DNA of 64,000 nt from Paraburkholderia dioscoreae (GTDB taxonomy: Bacteria > Pseudomonadota > Gammaproteobacteria > Burkholderiales > Burkholderiaceae). The first letter of the stretch is position 1, and every line of letters starts with the position of its first letter. Positions 1 to 6,971 of the stretch are shown here, piece after piece. The stretch lies in assembly GCF_902459535.1 (NCBI RefSeq), contig NZ_LR699554.1, forward strand, positions 1,364,001 to 1,428,000. The letters run 5' to 3'. The notes beneath the pieces were generated by a model. The model saw only the letters and a list, made by a program, of their open reading frames with translations, searched no databases and was not told where the DNA came from. Both the position numbers and the translations under genes were made by a program.

Positions 1-279
1 CGAATCGACCAGACAGCCAACGCCGACCAGATCGCCGACCTTGTGCTTCGTCACGTCCGGGCCGACCGCGGTTACGCGGCCCACGATTTCGTGGCCCGGC
101 ACCACCGGAAAAACCGTGTTCTTCCATTCGTTGCGTGCCTGATGCAAGTCGGAATGGCACACGCCGCAAAACAGAACTTCCATCTGCACGTCATGGGCGC
201 GAAGTTCGCGGCGCTGGATTTCGAACGGGGCGAGCGGCGCGGTGGCGTCGGTCGCTGCATAGGCATAAGTCGTGCTCAT
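1..279 (-). CDS. Zinc-dependent alcohol dehydrogenase, N-terminal part (runs off the window)
   Basis: Reading leftwards from an ATG at 279, 93 codons stay open to the window edge, so only the N-terminal third is visible. The translation carries the catalytic-zinc motif CGVCHSD near residue 38 and GHEIVGRV near residue 62, which are the Cys and His-Glu ligands of the medium-chain alcohol dehydrogenase family. The closest subgroup is probably the YahK/AdhC (cinnamyl-alcohol dehydrogenase-like, NADP-preferring) enzymes that interconvert aldehydes and primary alcohols in the cytoplasm. It is divergent from an AraC regulator about 320 bases away, which suggests the regulator controls it. The cofactor domain lies outside the window, so substrate class is inference. 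Confidence 0.85.
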   Translation of the reverse strand, partial: MSTTYAYAATDATAPLAPFEIQRRELRAHDVQMEVLFCGVCHSDLHQARNEWKNTVFPVVPGHEIVGRVTAVGPDVTKHKVGDLVGVGCLVDS

Positions 280-597
280 GGGTAGCTCCAGCAAAGAGGG
301 TGAAATCGTAAGGCGCCGGCGATAGGCAACACATGTCACCGATGTGGCCAACCTCGTCATGAACCGGAATCACGGCGCGGGCGGTGGCTGGCAAATTCGT
401 CAAACATGGAATTGGCAACCCAGCCCGGCGCAGCGCGGAAATGGATGATCCGGCAGGGTTCCCATCATAGGAGCAGGAACGAACCCCGGGAATACCTGAA
501 TGTCTTGAAGATTTGCCTAAAACTCCTGGCGAGCAGCGCGATAGGTCGTTTGGTGCTAAATTTCAAGCATTATTCTCTTGCGCGTCACTATACCGTC
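280..597. promoter_or_regulatory. Divergent intergenic region between the alcohol dehydrogenase and the AraC regulator
   Basis: This 318-base stretch separates two divergent start codons and should hold both promoters. An open frame from 406 runs into the regulator, but the part before 598 does not look like protein of the family. The last 50 bases before 598 are richer in A and T than the flanks. I could not pick convincing -35/-10 pairs or a clear AraC half-site repeat by eye. Confidence 0.4.
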
Positions 598-1566
598 ATG
601 TCAACCCGATCAGTTGAACCCGTTCCGGCCGATCCCGCCCAGCAGCGTGTGGTCGAATTATTCGACGCGCTCGCGCCCAATCCGGGCTTCACGCGCACGA
701 GTCTCGAAGGCGTCAACCTGATGCGCGCAAATAGTCCCATGCCGCGTATGCCGGTCATGTACGAGCCGAGCATCGTGATTGTCTGCCAGGGCCGCAAGCG
801 CGGCTTTCTCGGCGATCAGGTGTTCCAGTACGACGCGCAGCAGTATCTGGTGCTTTCTGTGCCCTTGCCGTTCGAATGCGAGACCGAGGCGAGCCTGGAA
901 GAGCCGTTCCTCGCCATCTCGGTGCGTGTCGATCTCACCATGGTGGCCGAATTGCTGATGGCGTTGAACGAGACCCAGGGCGCCGCGCAGAACGAACCCG
1001 TCGGCATCTATTCGACGCCGCTCGATCCGGCGCTATGCAATGCGGTGCAGCGCCTGATGGAAGCGCTGGCTTCGCCGCTCGACGCACGCATTCTCGCGCC
1101 TGGCGTGGTGCGGGAGATCTGTTATCGCGTGCTGACGGGCGAGCAGGGCGACGCGATTCGCGCGGCGCTCACGCATCAGAATCATTTCGGCCGCATTGCC
1201 AAGGCATTGAGGCGGATTCATGCCGATTACCACGGCGAACTCGACGTCGATACGCTCGCGTCGGAAGCAGGCATGAGCCTCGCCGTGTTTCATGCGCAGT
1301 TCAAAGCCGTCACGGCTACCTCGCCAATGCAATACGTGAAGACCACGCGCTTGCATCACGCGCGTTTGCTGATGGTGCAGGATGGTTTGAATGCGGGTGC
1401 GGCGGCTGCGCGAGTCGGTTATGAAAGCGCGTCGCAATTCAGCCGCGAGTTCAAGCGCCTGTTCGGGCTGAGCCCGGTCGACGAGGTCAAGCGCATGCGC
1501 ACCCTTTACGATGCGCCGCCGCCGCGCGTGGTCAAGCCGGTGGCGCGTTACGTCACCGCCGTGTGA
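598..1566 (+). CDS. AraC family transcriptional regulator with AraC_N (cupin-like) sensor domain
   Basis: A 322-residue DNA-binding regulator. Residues about 25-180 match the AraC-type N-terminal domain typical of regulators near oxidoreductase genes (PSIVIVCQGRKRGFLG is diagnostic). Residues about 200-300 are the double helix-turn-helix, ending in the signature region SQFSREFKRLFGLSP. I chose the ATG at 598 because domain homology begins shortly after it; the frame is open back to 406 but that extension is not protein-like. It is divergent from the zinc alcohol dehydrogenase, so activation of that gene in response to an aldehyde or alcohol is a reasonable inference. The inducer is unknown. 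Confidence 0.88.
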   Translation: MSTRSVEPVPADPAQQRVVELFDALAPNPGFTRTSLEGVNLMRANSPMPRMPVMYEPSIVIVCQGRKRGFLGDQVFQYDAQQYLVLSVPLPFECETEASLEEPFLAISVRVDLTMVAELLMALNETQGAAQNEPVGIYSTPLDPALCNAVQRLMEALASPLDARILAPGVVREICYRVLTGEQGDAIRAALTHQNHFGRIAKALRRIHADYHGELDVDTLASEAGMSLAVFHAQFKAVTATSPMQYVKTTRLHHARLLMVQDGLNAGAAAARVGYESASQFSREFKRLFGLSPVDEVKRMRTLYDAPPPRVVKPVARYVTAV

Positions 1567-1584
1567 CCGGACACGCAAGCGCGA

Positions 1585-2361
1585 TTACAGCCCGCTGAAC
1601 CAGTTGTAGCCCTGGTCTTCCCAATAGCCGCCGGGATTCGTGTTCGTCACGAAGATCGCCGCGATGTGCTTGGGATTCTTGAAGCCGAGTTTGGTCGGCA
1701 CGCGCAATTTCAGCGGATAGCCGTATTTGGCCGGCAACGGCTCATTGCGAAAATCGAGTGTGAGCTGCGTCTGCGGATGCAATGCCGTTGCCATGTCGAG
1801 ACTGGAGTAATAGCGATCCGCGCATTTGAAGCCGACATAGCGCGCGCTCAGATCGGCGCCGACGCGTTCCAGAAACGTGCGAAACGGCACGCCGCGCCAT
1901 TGTCCTATCGCGCTCCATCCTTCAATGCAGATGTGGCGCGTGATCTGCGAAACCTGCGGCAACGCGCGCAACTGATCGAGGTTCCAGCTGCGCTTGTCCG
2001 ACACGAGTCCCGAGACTTCCAGTTGATACGTCGAGCCGTCGATATCCGGTGCGTCGAACTCCGGATAAAACGCGTTGAACGGGAATGGGTCGGTGATTTG
2101 GCGCGCCGAGTAGGTCGGCGCCAGCTTGTTGCGGTCGAACAGCCAGCCCTGCACGCGATCGTTCCAGTGCGACATGGCCCAGAGCACCTTGTCGACCGAA
2201 TCGCCGTCCTGCATGTTGCAGCCGGAGAGCATCGCCAGTGCGCCAATGGAGAGCGACGAGCGCAAGAACAGGCGCCGTTGCAGCCGTTCGATTTGCGGCT
2301 GATGATCGGCGAGGACGATGCGGGATTTGCGGGCGTCGCCGTTGCGTTCGGATGTGCTCAT
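1585..2361 (-). CDS. Molybdopterin-dependent oxidoreductase, YedY/MsrP-like (sulfite oxidase fold), exported
   Basis: A 258-residue protein of the sulfite-oxidase fold. The likely molybdenum-ligand Cys is C145 in RHICIEGWSAIGQW. The N-terminus has a twin-arginine motif (RR at 29-30 followed by LFLR), a hydrophobic stretch and a lipobox-like LSGC ending at C48, so Tat export and possibly a lipid anchor are predicted. The start codon overlaps the stop of the upstream cytochrome b gene by four bases (ATGA), so the two are translationally coupled and the cytochrome probably supplies electrons. The family includes the periplasmic methionine-sulfoxide reductase MsrP, but this member is shorter than MsrP. 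The substrate is therefore not assigned. Confidence 0.85.
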   Translation of the reverse strand: MSTSERNGDARKSRIVLADHQPQIERLQRRLFLRSSLSIGALAMLSGCNMQDGDSVDKVLWAMSHWNDRVQGWLFDRNKLAPTYSARQITDPFPFNAFYPEFDAPDIDGSTYQLEVSGLVSDKRSWNLDQLRALPQVSQITRHICIEGWSAIGQWRGVPFRTFLERVGADLSARYVGFKCADRYYSSLDMATALHPQTQLTLDFRNEPLPAKYGYPLKLRVPTKLGFKNPKHIAAIFVTNTNPGGYWEDQGYNWFSGL

Positions 2362-2990
2362 GCCCGGCCCCCTTCATGGGCTGCGCGCGGTGCGCGACCG
2401 GTCAGCATGGGCAGCAAGGTGCGCGGCACCAGTAGTACCAGCGCCAGATGCACGACCACGAAGCCGACCACGCCCGCCATCGCGATGAAGTGCACGCGCC
2501 GTGCGAAATCGAAGCCGCCGAATAGCGCGGTGAGCCAGGAGAATTGCACCGGCTTCCAGATGGATAACCCCGATGCGACCAGCAACACGCCAAGGCAGAG
2601 TACGAGCAGATACAGCGCACGCTGCACCGCGTTATATTTGCCGGTATCGTGCGGCAACCGGAACCGCAGCGCGAGGCTTGCGTCATGTATCACGTCGCGC
2701 GGATGAACCGGCAACAGCTTGCGCCGGAAATGGCCACGTCCGAGGCCATACGCGAAGTACAGCAGTCCGTTCGCGCACAGCAGCCACATTGCGGCGAAAT
2801 GCCAGGCGATCGAGCCGCCGAGCCATCCGCCAACAGTCGCCCACACCGGAAATCTGAACGGGAAAAAGGGCGACGCGTTATAGATGGCCCAGCCGCTCAT
2901 CACCATGCAGACCATCGCAAATGCGTTGATCCAGTGCGTGATGCGCACGACGAGCGGGTGAACAAGCTGGCGCTTTTGCGGTTCTGGCAT
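2358..2990 (-). CDS. Cytochrome b561-type membrane protein (electron donor to the adjacent molybdoenzyme)
   Basis: A 210-residue integral membrane protein with four or five hydrophobic segments. The N-terminus HPLVVRITHWINAF carries His11 and His18, typical of heme-binding helices of bacterial cytochrome b561 / hydrogenase cytochrome b proteins. I chose the ATG at 2990 because family similarity begins there; an in-frame ATG at 3035 would add 15 residues and neither start has a strong ribosome site. The gene overlaps the molybdoenzyme by four bases and follows the secreted DUF5666-like gene by 109 bases, so all three are probably one transcript. It most likely passes electrons from the quinone pool to the periplasmic enzyme, a role like that of MsrQ but from a different family. 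Confidence 0.83.
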   Translation of the reverse strand: MPEPQKRQLVHPLVVRITHWINAFAMVCMVMSGWAIYNASPFFPFRFPVWATVGGWLGGSIAWHFAAMWLLCANGLLYFAYGLGRGHFRRKLLPVHPRDVIHDASLALRFRLPHDTGKYNAVQRALYLLVLCLGVLLVASGLSIWKPVQFSWLTALFGGFDFARRVHFIAMAGVVGFVVVHLALVLLVPRTLLPMLTGRAPRAAHEGGRA

Positions 2991-3099
2991 GGTGCGGAGG
3001 TCACGAGACGAACGGGAAGTGGAAAGCCGCGCCATTGAAGAACACGGCTGCCCGGACAAGCGGGAGAAGCGGTACAAACGGTACAAAGGCAACGCCGTA

Positions 3100-3732
3100 T
3101 TACATCGGCGGCGTTACGCCGTTCTCGCCCGCGGAGATGAAGTTGGCGGCCATCGAGCCGTCAGCTTCCTTGTGTGCGAACAGCACGACTTTCGCGCCCG
3201 GCACCAGCAACGAACGGTCGCCCGGTTCCAGCGCGACGATAGGCACGTCTTGCGGAATCACGATCTTCTTTTCGCCGTCCTTGTACTTCACGGTGATCGT
3301 GCGGCCGTTGCTGACCACGAGTGAACCCACCGTACCGTTGGTCATCGAGCTGTTTCCGCCGAGATCCCACGGACGATGGCCTTCGCCGGAGCCGCGCATG
3401 CTGGCCGGGAACACGTGTACTTCGAGCGCCTTCAGCGTGCCGTCCGCCTGCGGAATCGCGGCGGTGCCGACATAGCTGTCCGGCTTGATGTCGTTCACAT
3501 TGGCGAGCACGACGCCGCGAATCGGCGTGTCCTTGGCGAGCTTCACGTCGACGTCCTTGCCGTCGCGCGTGTGGACCTTGAGCAGGTCACCCGACAACGA
3601 CGTCACCGTGCCGCGTACGCCGGTGGGCGCAGCGCTCTGGGCGAATGCCGCGGGTCCTGCGGCGAGGAATGCGGCGGCGGCGAGCGCGGGGGCGACGAAG
3701 GTGCGCAACGCACGCGCGGAAACGATCTTCAT
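3100..3732 (-). CDS. Secreted DUF5666-like protein
   Basis: A 210-residue protein with a clear signal peptide: Lys/Arg at the start, an Ala-rich core and a cleavage site after AFAQ at about residue 32. The mature part contains two similar beta-rich units (GTVTSLSGDLLKVHTRDGK and GTVGSLVVSNGRTITVKYK), the pattern of DUF5666-type domains, which fold as small beta-barrels. No catalytic residues are evident. It is the first gene after the divergent promoter region shared with the two-component system and precedes the cytochrome b/molybdoenzyme pair, so a periplasmic accessory or metal/stress role is inferred only from context. Confidence 0.75.
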   Translation of the reverse strand: MKIVSARALRTFVAPALAAAAFLAAGPAAFAQSAAPTGVRGTVTSLSGDLLKVHTRDGKDVDVKLAKDTPIRGVVLANVNDIKPDSYVGTAAIPQADGTLKALEVHVFPASMRGSGEGHRPWDLGGNSSMTNGTVGSLVVSNGRTITVKYKDGEKKIVIPQDVPIVALEPGDRSLLVPGAKVVLFAHKEADGSMAANFISAGENGVTPPM

Positions 3733-3802
3733 GAATCTGCTCCAGGTGGTGAACGATGGGGGCAGATTAGACTCGCGACCGGCTCCGGCGAGTGACAGAC
3801 GG

Positions 3803-3818
3803 ATGACAAAAACGTCAT
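3803..3818. promoter_or_regulatory. CusR/HprR-like operator between the secreted-protein operon and the two-component genes
   Basis: The 16 bases ATGACAAAAACGTCAT form an inverted repeat (ATGAC/GTCAT). As I recall it, the box of the CusR/HprR/IrlR group has the core ATGACAA-NN-TTGTCAT; this site agrees at 12 of those 14 defined positions. It lies 71 bases before the start of the DUF5666-like gene and 118 bases before the response regulator gene, a sensible place to control both divergent units. Binding by the adjacent regulator is inference. Confidence 0.5.
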
Positions 3819-3900
3819 GAATGGCGCGCGAGGGCCACGTAGAATGGCTGACATATCCACGTCCAGCGTTTTAGCGTTTCAGCGAGCAGCGTAGCGGGCC

Positions 3901-3918
3901 TTCGGGCCGAAGCCCGAA
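3901..3918. repeat. Seven-base inverted repeat in the leader of the response regulator gene
   Basis: TTCGGGC and GCCCGAA flank a CGAA spacer, giving a perfect 7-bp stem 18-35 bases before the response regulator ATG. If transcribed it would form a compact hairpin just upstream of the ribosome site (GGAGCACC). It may tune translation or be incidental; the overlapping GGGCC-TTC-GGGCC arrangement offers an alternative fold. Confidence 0.35.
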
Positions 3919-3935
3919 TTGGAGCACCGAACACC

Positions 3936-4607
3936 ATGAGCATCCTCGTCATTGAAGACGATCCGAAAACCGGCGATTACCTGAAGAAGGGTTTGCGCGA
4001 GAGCGGCTATGCGGTCGATCTCGCGCGCACCGGCACGGACGGCCTGCACATGGCGCTCGAAAATGCTTACGACCTCGTGGTGCTCGACGTGATGCTGCCC
4101 GGTATCGACGGTTGGGAAATCATGCGTGCGCTGCGGGCACGGCGCGATCTGCCGGTGATTTTCCTCACTGCGCGCGACCACGTCAGCGACCGTATTCGCG
4201 GTCTCGAACTCGGCGCGGACGACTATCTGGTTAAGCCGTTTTCATTTACCGAACTGGTGTTGCGCATCCGCACGCTGCTGCGCCGCGGCGTGACCCGCGA
4301 GAGCGACGTATTCGAAATCGCCGACCTGAAACTCGACGTATTGCGCCGCAAGGTAACGCGCGAAGGCGTGGAGATTCCGCTCACCAACAAGGAATTCATG
4401 CTGCTGCATCTGCTGGTGCGCCGCCAGGGCGAAGCGCTCTCGCGCACGCAGATCGCCTCCGAAGTGTGGGACATGAACTTCGACAGCGACACCAACGTGG
4501 TGGACGTGGCCATCAAACGGCTGCGCGCCAAGGTCGATCATCCGTTCGAAAAGAAGCTGATTCATACGGTGCGCAGCATCGGCTACACCTTCGGCGACGG
4601 CTCATGA
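3936..4607 (+). CDS. OmpR-family response regulator, IrlR/CusR/HprR type
   Basis: A 223-residue regulator. The receiver domain (1-115) has the acidic pair at residues 8-9, phospho-acceptor D51 in VVLDVMLPG, the conserved Thr in IFLTARD and the Lys in VKPFSF. The C-terminal winged helix (about 125-222) ends in the family hallmark VRSIGYTF. Best match is the heavy-metal/redox response branch (CusR, IrlR, HprR). The stop overlaps the sensor kinase start by four bases. It is divergent from a periplasmic molybdoenzyme operon with a CusR-like box in between, the same logic as E. coli hprRS next to msrPQ, so a metal or oxidant signal is inferred. Confidence 0.92.
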   Translation: MSILVIEDDPKTGDYLKKGLRESGYAVDLARTGTDGLHMALENAYDLVVLDVMLPGIDGWEIMRALRARRDLPVIFLTARDHVSDRIRGLELGADDYLVKPFSFTELVLRIRTLLRRGVTRESDVFEIADLKLDVLRRKVTREGVEIPLTNKEFMLLHLLVRRQGEALSRTQIASEVWDMNFDSDTNVVDVAIKRLRAKVDHPFEKKLIHTVRSIGYTFGDGS

Positions 4608-6004
4608 AATTCTGGACCGGGCGCTCGCTCACGGCTCGCACCACAGTGCTGTTCGCGTCGATTGCGTGTGTGGTGATCGGCACGCTGGGCGCCTATTTCT
4701 ACCGTTCGGCGGAATTGTCGTTGCAGCTCCGCGCCGACCTGGTGCTGACCGCCCGCGTCGAGCATTTCAGCCGCATTGTGCACGATCTCTATTCGGTCAG
4801 CGAGTTGAAGAACCGGCCGTTGCTGTTCGAGACCATGCTCGGCGCGGAACAGGACGTGCTGCTGTTTCGCCGTCCGGGCGAAGCACCGTTTATCGACGTG
4901 AATCCGGAGGGCGTGGCCGTGCCCGCCTTGCAGGCCGGCGAGGCGGGCCGTCTGCCGACCATTGCCGACATTCGCCAGACCCGGCTGGCCGACGGCGTGC
5001 CGGTGCATTGGGCAATCGCTACCGCCACGGCGCGCGAAGACGGCACCGAAGTCGAAGTGATCGCCGGCCACCCGATGACGCAGGAAGTGCGCATGCTGGC
5101 CGCCTACCGCAACCGTATCGTGCTGGCCACGCTGATCGGCATGCTGGCCGCGACGCTGCTCGCCTACTACGTGTTGCGCCGCGCGTTGCGCCCGGTGCGC
5201 GAGATTGCCACGCGGGCCGCGCAGATCAGCCCGGCGAGCCTGTCCGTGCGGCTCGACAGCGAGGCGGCGCCGCTCGAATTGCGCCAGCTCACGCATGCGT
5301 TCAATGCCATGCTCGACCGTCTTGCGGATGGCTATCAACGTCTGTCGCAGTTTTCGGCCGACCTGGCGCACGAGATTCGCACGCCGGTCGGTGCGTTGAT
5401 CGGGCAAACCCAGGTCACGCTTGCCAGGACTCGCGAGCCCGAAGAGTATCAGCAACTGCTCGAATCGAATCTCGAGGAACTGAGTCGCCTCAGTCATATT
5501 GCGGAAAATATTCTATTTCTGGCGCATGCGGATCATGCGGCGCTTTCTGTGGACCGCGAGCCGGTCGACCTGCGTGGCGAACTCGTAAGGATCGCAGACT
5601 ATTTCGAAGGGCCGGCTGACGAACGCGGCATGCGCTTCGTGGTCGAGGCCGAGGGCGTGGCATCGGTGAATCCGATGTTGTGCCGGCGCGCGATCAACAA
5701 CCTGGTCGTCAATGCGGTGCGCTACGGCGCGAGCGATACGGTAGTGCGCCTGCGCGGCACACAGGACGAAGGGGGCGCCACCGTGGTGGTCGAAAACGAC
5801 GGCGCGCCGATTCCCGAGGAGCAACTGGGCCGTCTGTTCGATCGCTTTTATCGCGCCGACGCGGCGCGCAGCGCGTTCACCGAGTCGAGCGGTCTGGGCC
5901 TTGCGATCGTCAAGGCGATCATGCATCTGCATGGCGGCACGGCGCGTGTGGTGTGCCCGGCACCGGGCGTGGTGCGTTTCGAATTGCGCTTCCCGGGCGT
6001 TTGA
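4604..6004 (+). CDS. Sensor histidine kinase, heavy-metal/oxidant type, partner of the preceding regulator
   Basis: A 466-residue inner-membrane kinase. TM1 is at about 13-33 and TM2 at about 170-190, enclosing a periplasmic sensor of about 135 residues. A HAMP domain (RALRPVREIATRAAQI) follows, then the H-box with H256 in DLAHEIRTP, the N-box NNLVVNAVRYG, and the ATPase glycine motifs ending in SSGLGLAIVKAIMHLHGG. I chose the ATG at 4604 because it overlaps the regulator stop as ATGA and starts directly before TM1. It belongs to the CusS/IrlS/HprS group. The periplasmic domain shows no obvious Cys or His cluster, so metal binding is not supported by the sequence itself. Confidence 0.9.
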   Translation: MKFWTGRSLTARTTVLFASIACVVIGTLGAYFYRSAELSLQLRADLVLTARVEHFSRIVHDLYSVSELKNRPLLFETMLGAEQDVLLFRRPGEAPFIDVNPEGVAVPALQAGEAGRLPTIADIRQTRLADGVPVHWAIATATAREDGTEVEVIAGHPMTQEVRMLAAYRNRIVLATLIGMLAATLLAYYVLRRALRPVREIATRAAQISPASLSVRLDSEAAPLELRQLTHAFNAMLDRLADGYQRLSQFSADLAHEIRTPVGALIGQTQVTLARTREPEEYQQLLESNLEELSRLSHIAENILFLAHADHAALSVDREPVDLRGELVRIADYFEGPADERGMRFVVEAEGVASVNPMLCRRAINNLVVNAVRYGASDTVVRLRGTQDEGGATVVVENDGAPIPEEQLGRLFDRFYRADAARSAFTESSGLGLAIVKAIMHLHGGTARVVCPAPGVVRFELRFPGV

Positions 6005-6033
6005 GCGACGCCGCCGGCCGGCGCCGTTCGCTC
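6003..6033. terminator. GC-rich hairpin between convergent genes, possible bidirectional terminator
   Basis: The outer arms GAGCGA and TCGCTC enclose a 12-base palindrome CGCCGGCCGGCG at 6012-6023. The element overlaps the stop codons of the convergent kinase and YjdM genes, where a two-way terminator would be expected. There is no T-run on either side, so it is not a textbook intrinsic terminator. Confidence 0.35.
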
Positions 6034-6373
6034 AGACCTTCTTCAGATACGCGGCCTTCAGCATGAAGCTGCCGGCGTCCATCTTGCAGTCCACTTCATG
6101 GTCGCCGCCCACGAGGCGAATGCTCTTCACCTTGGTGCCCATTTTCAGCGTGATCGACGAACCTTTCACTTTCAGATCCTTGATCAGCACGACGGCGTCG
6201 CCATCGGCCAGCGGGTTGCCGTTGGCGTCCTTGACCACGCGTTCGTCGGCGTCGTCGGTGGATGCGGCGGCGTTCATCGGCCATTCATGTGCGCAATCCG
6301 GGCAGACGTAGTTGTCGCCGTCGGGGTAGGTGTTTTCCATTGCGCATTGCGGGCAGGCGGGAATTGTCGACAT
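6032..6373 (-). CDS. yjdM: Zinc ribbon protein YjdM (PhnA family)
   Basis: A 113-residue cytoplasmic protein. The N-terminal zinc ribbon has two CxxC pairs (CPQC at 7-10 and CPDC at 24-27). The C-terminal KOW-like domain has the conserved run KDLKVKGSS and ends in AAYLKKV, diagnostic of the YjdM/PhnA family. Its length equals the family norm. The family was once linked to phosphonoacetate metabolism, but that activity belongs to a different protein and the true role is unsettled. It is convergent with the kinase gene and has no functional neighbours here. Confidence 0.92.
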   Translation of the reverse strand: MSTIPACPQCAMENTYPDGDNYVCPDCAHEWPMNAAASTDDADERVVKDANGNPLADGDAVVLIKDLKVKGSSITLKMGTKVKSIRLVGGDHEVDCKMDAGSFMLKAAYLKKV

Positions 6374-6641
6374 GATTTTCTTTCCAGGCCGCGGCGCCGC
6401 CGCGGATAACTTCGGGGTTGGCGAGTATAGCGGACGCGCGCCGGACTACCACTGTCCGGCATGCGGGATGCTGCGCGAGCGCAAACCTGTGGGCCGCGAT
6501 TCTGGCCCGAAAGGCGCGTGGCGACGCTCAACGGGAGGCGGACTATACTTTTCCAGCAGCCCGGCGGTCCCGCATGTTTCGTCATGCTTTGCGAGGCCTT
6601 GCAAAGCACCTATTGCCCGAATCTCACAGCAGGAGTCTGTC

Positions 6642-6944
6642 ATGGTCAAACTCGCCCTGTACGTTCGTCTTGAAGCCCGGCCCGGCAAGGAACAGGAGGT
6701 CGAAGCGTTTCTGCTCGGCGGCTTGCCGCTCGTCGAGGATGAGCCCGGCACCGTGGCGTGGTTCGGGTTGAAGCTAGGACCGTCCACGTTCGGCATTTTC
6801 GATGCGTTTGCGGACGAAGGCGGCCGTGACGCGCACCTGAACGGCAAGGTGGCAGCCGCCTTGATGGCGAAGGCCGGCGAACTGTTCGCCTCGCCGCCGA
6901 GCATCGAAAAAATCGATGTGCTGGCGGCCAAATTGCCGGGTTGA
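6642..6944 (+). CDS. Antibiotic biosynthesis monooxygenase (ABM) family protein
   Basis: A 100-residue single-domain alpha/beta protein of the dimeric ABM ferredoxin-like fold (residues 3-95), with the family pattern EARPGKEQEVEAFL followed by a Pro/Gly-rich loop and the conserved Trp-Phe region. The start at 6642 follows a good ribosome site, AGGAGTCTGTC. Members include quinol monooxygenases and many proteins of unknown role, so the name should not be read as proof of antibiotic synthesis. It stands alone between YjdM and a diguanylate cyclase. The frame is open upstream to 6330 but that part is only the promoter region. Confidence 0.85.
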   Translation: MVKLALYVRLEARPGKEQEVEAFLLGGLPLVEDEPGTVAWFGLKLGPSTFGIFDAFADEGGRDAHLNGKVAAALMAKAGELFASPPSIEKIDVLAAKLPG

Positions 6945-6971
6945 ACGCGCGGCTAGCGGCGCGTCGATTTG

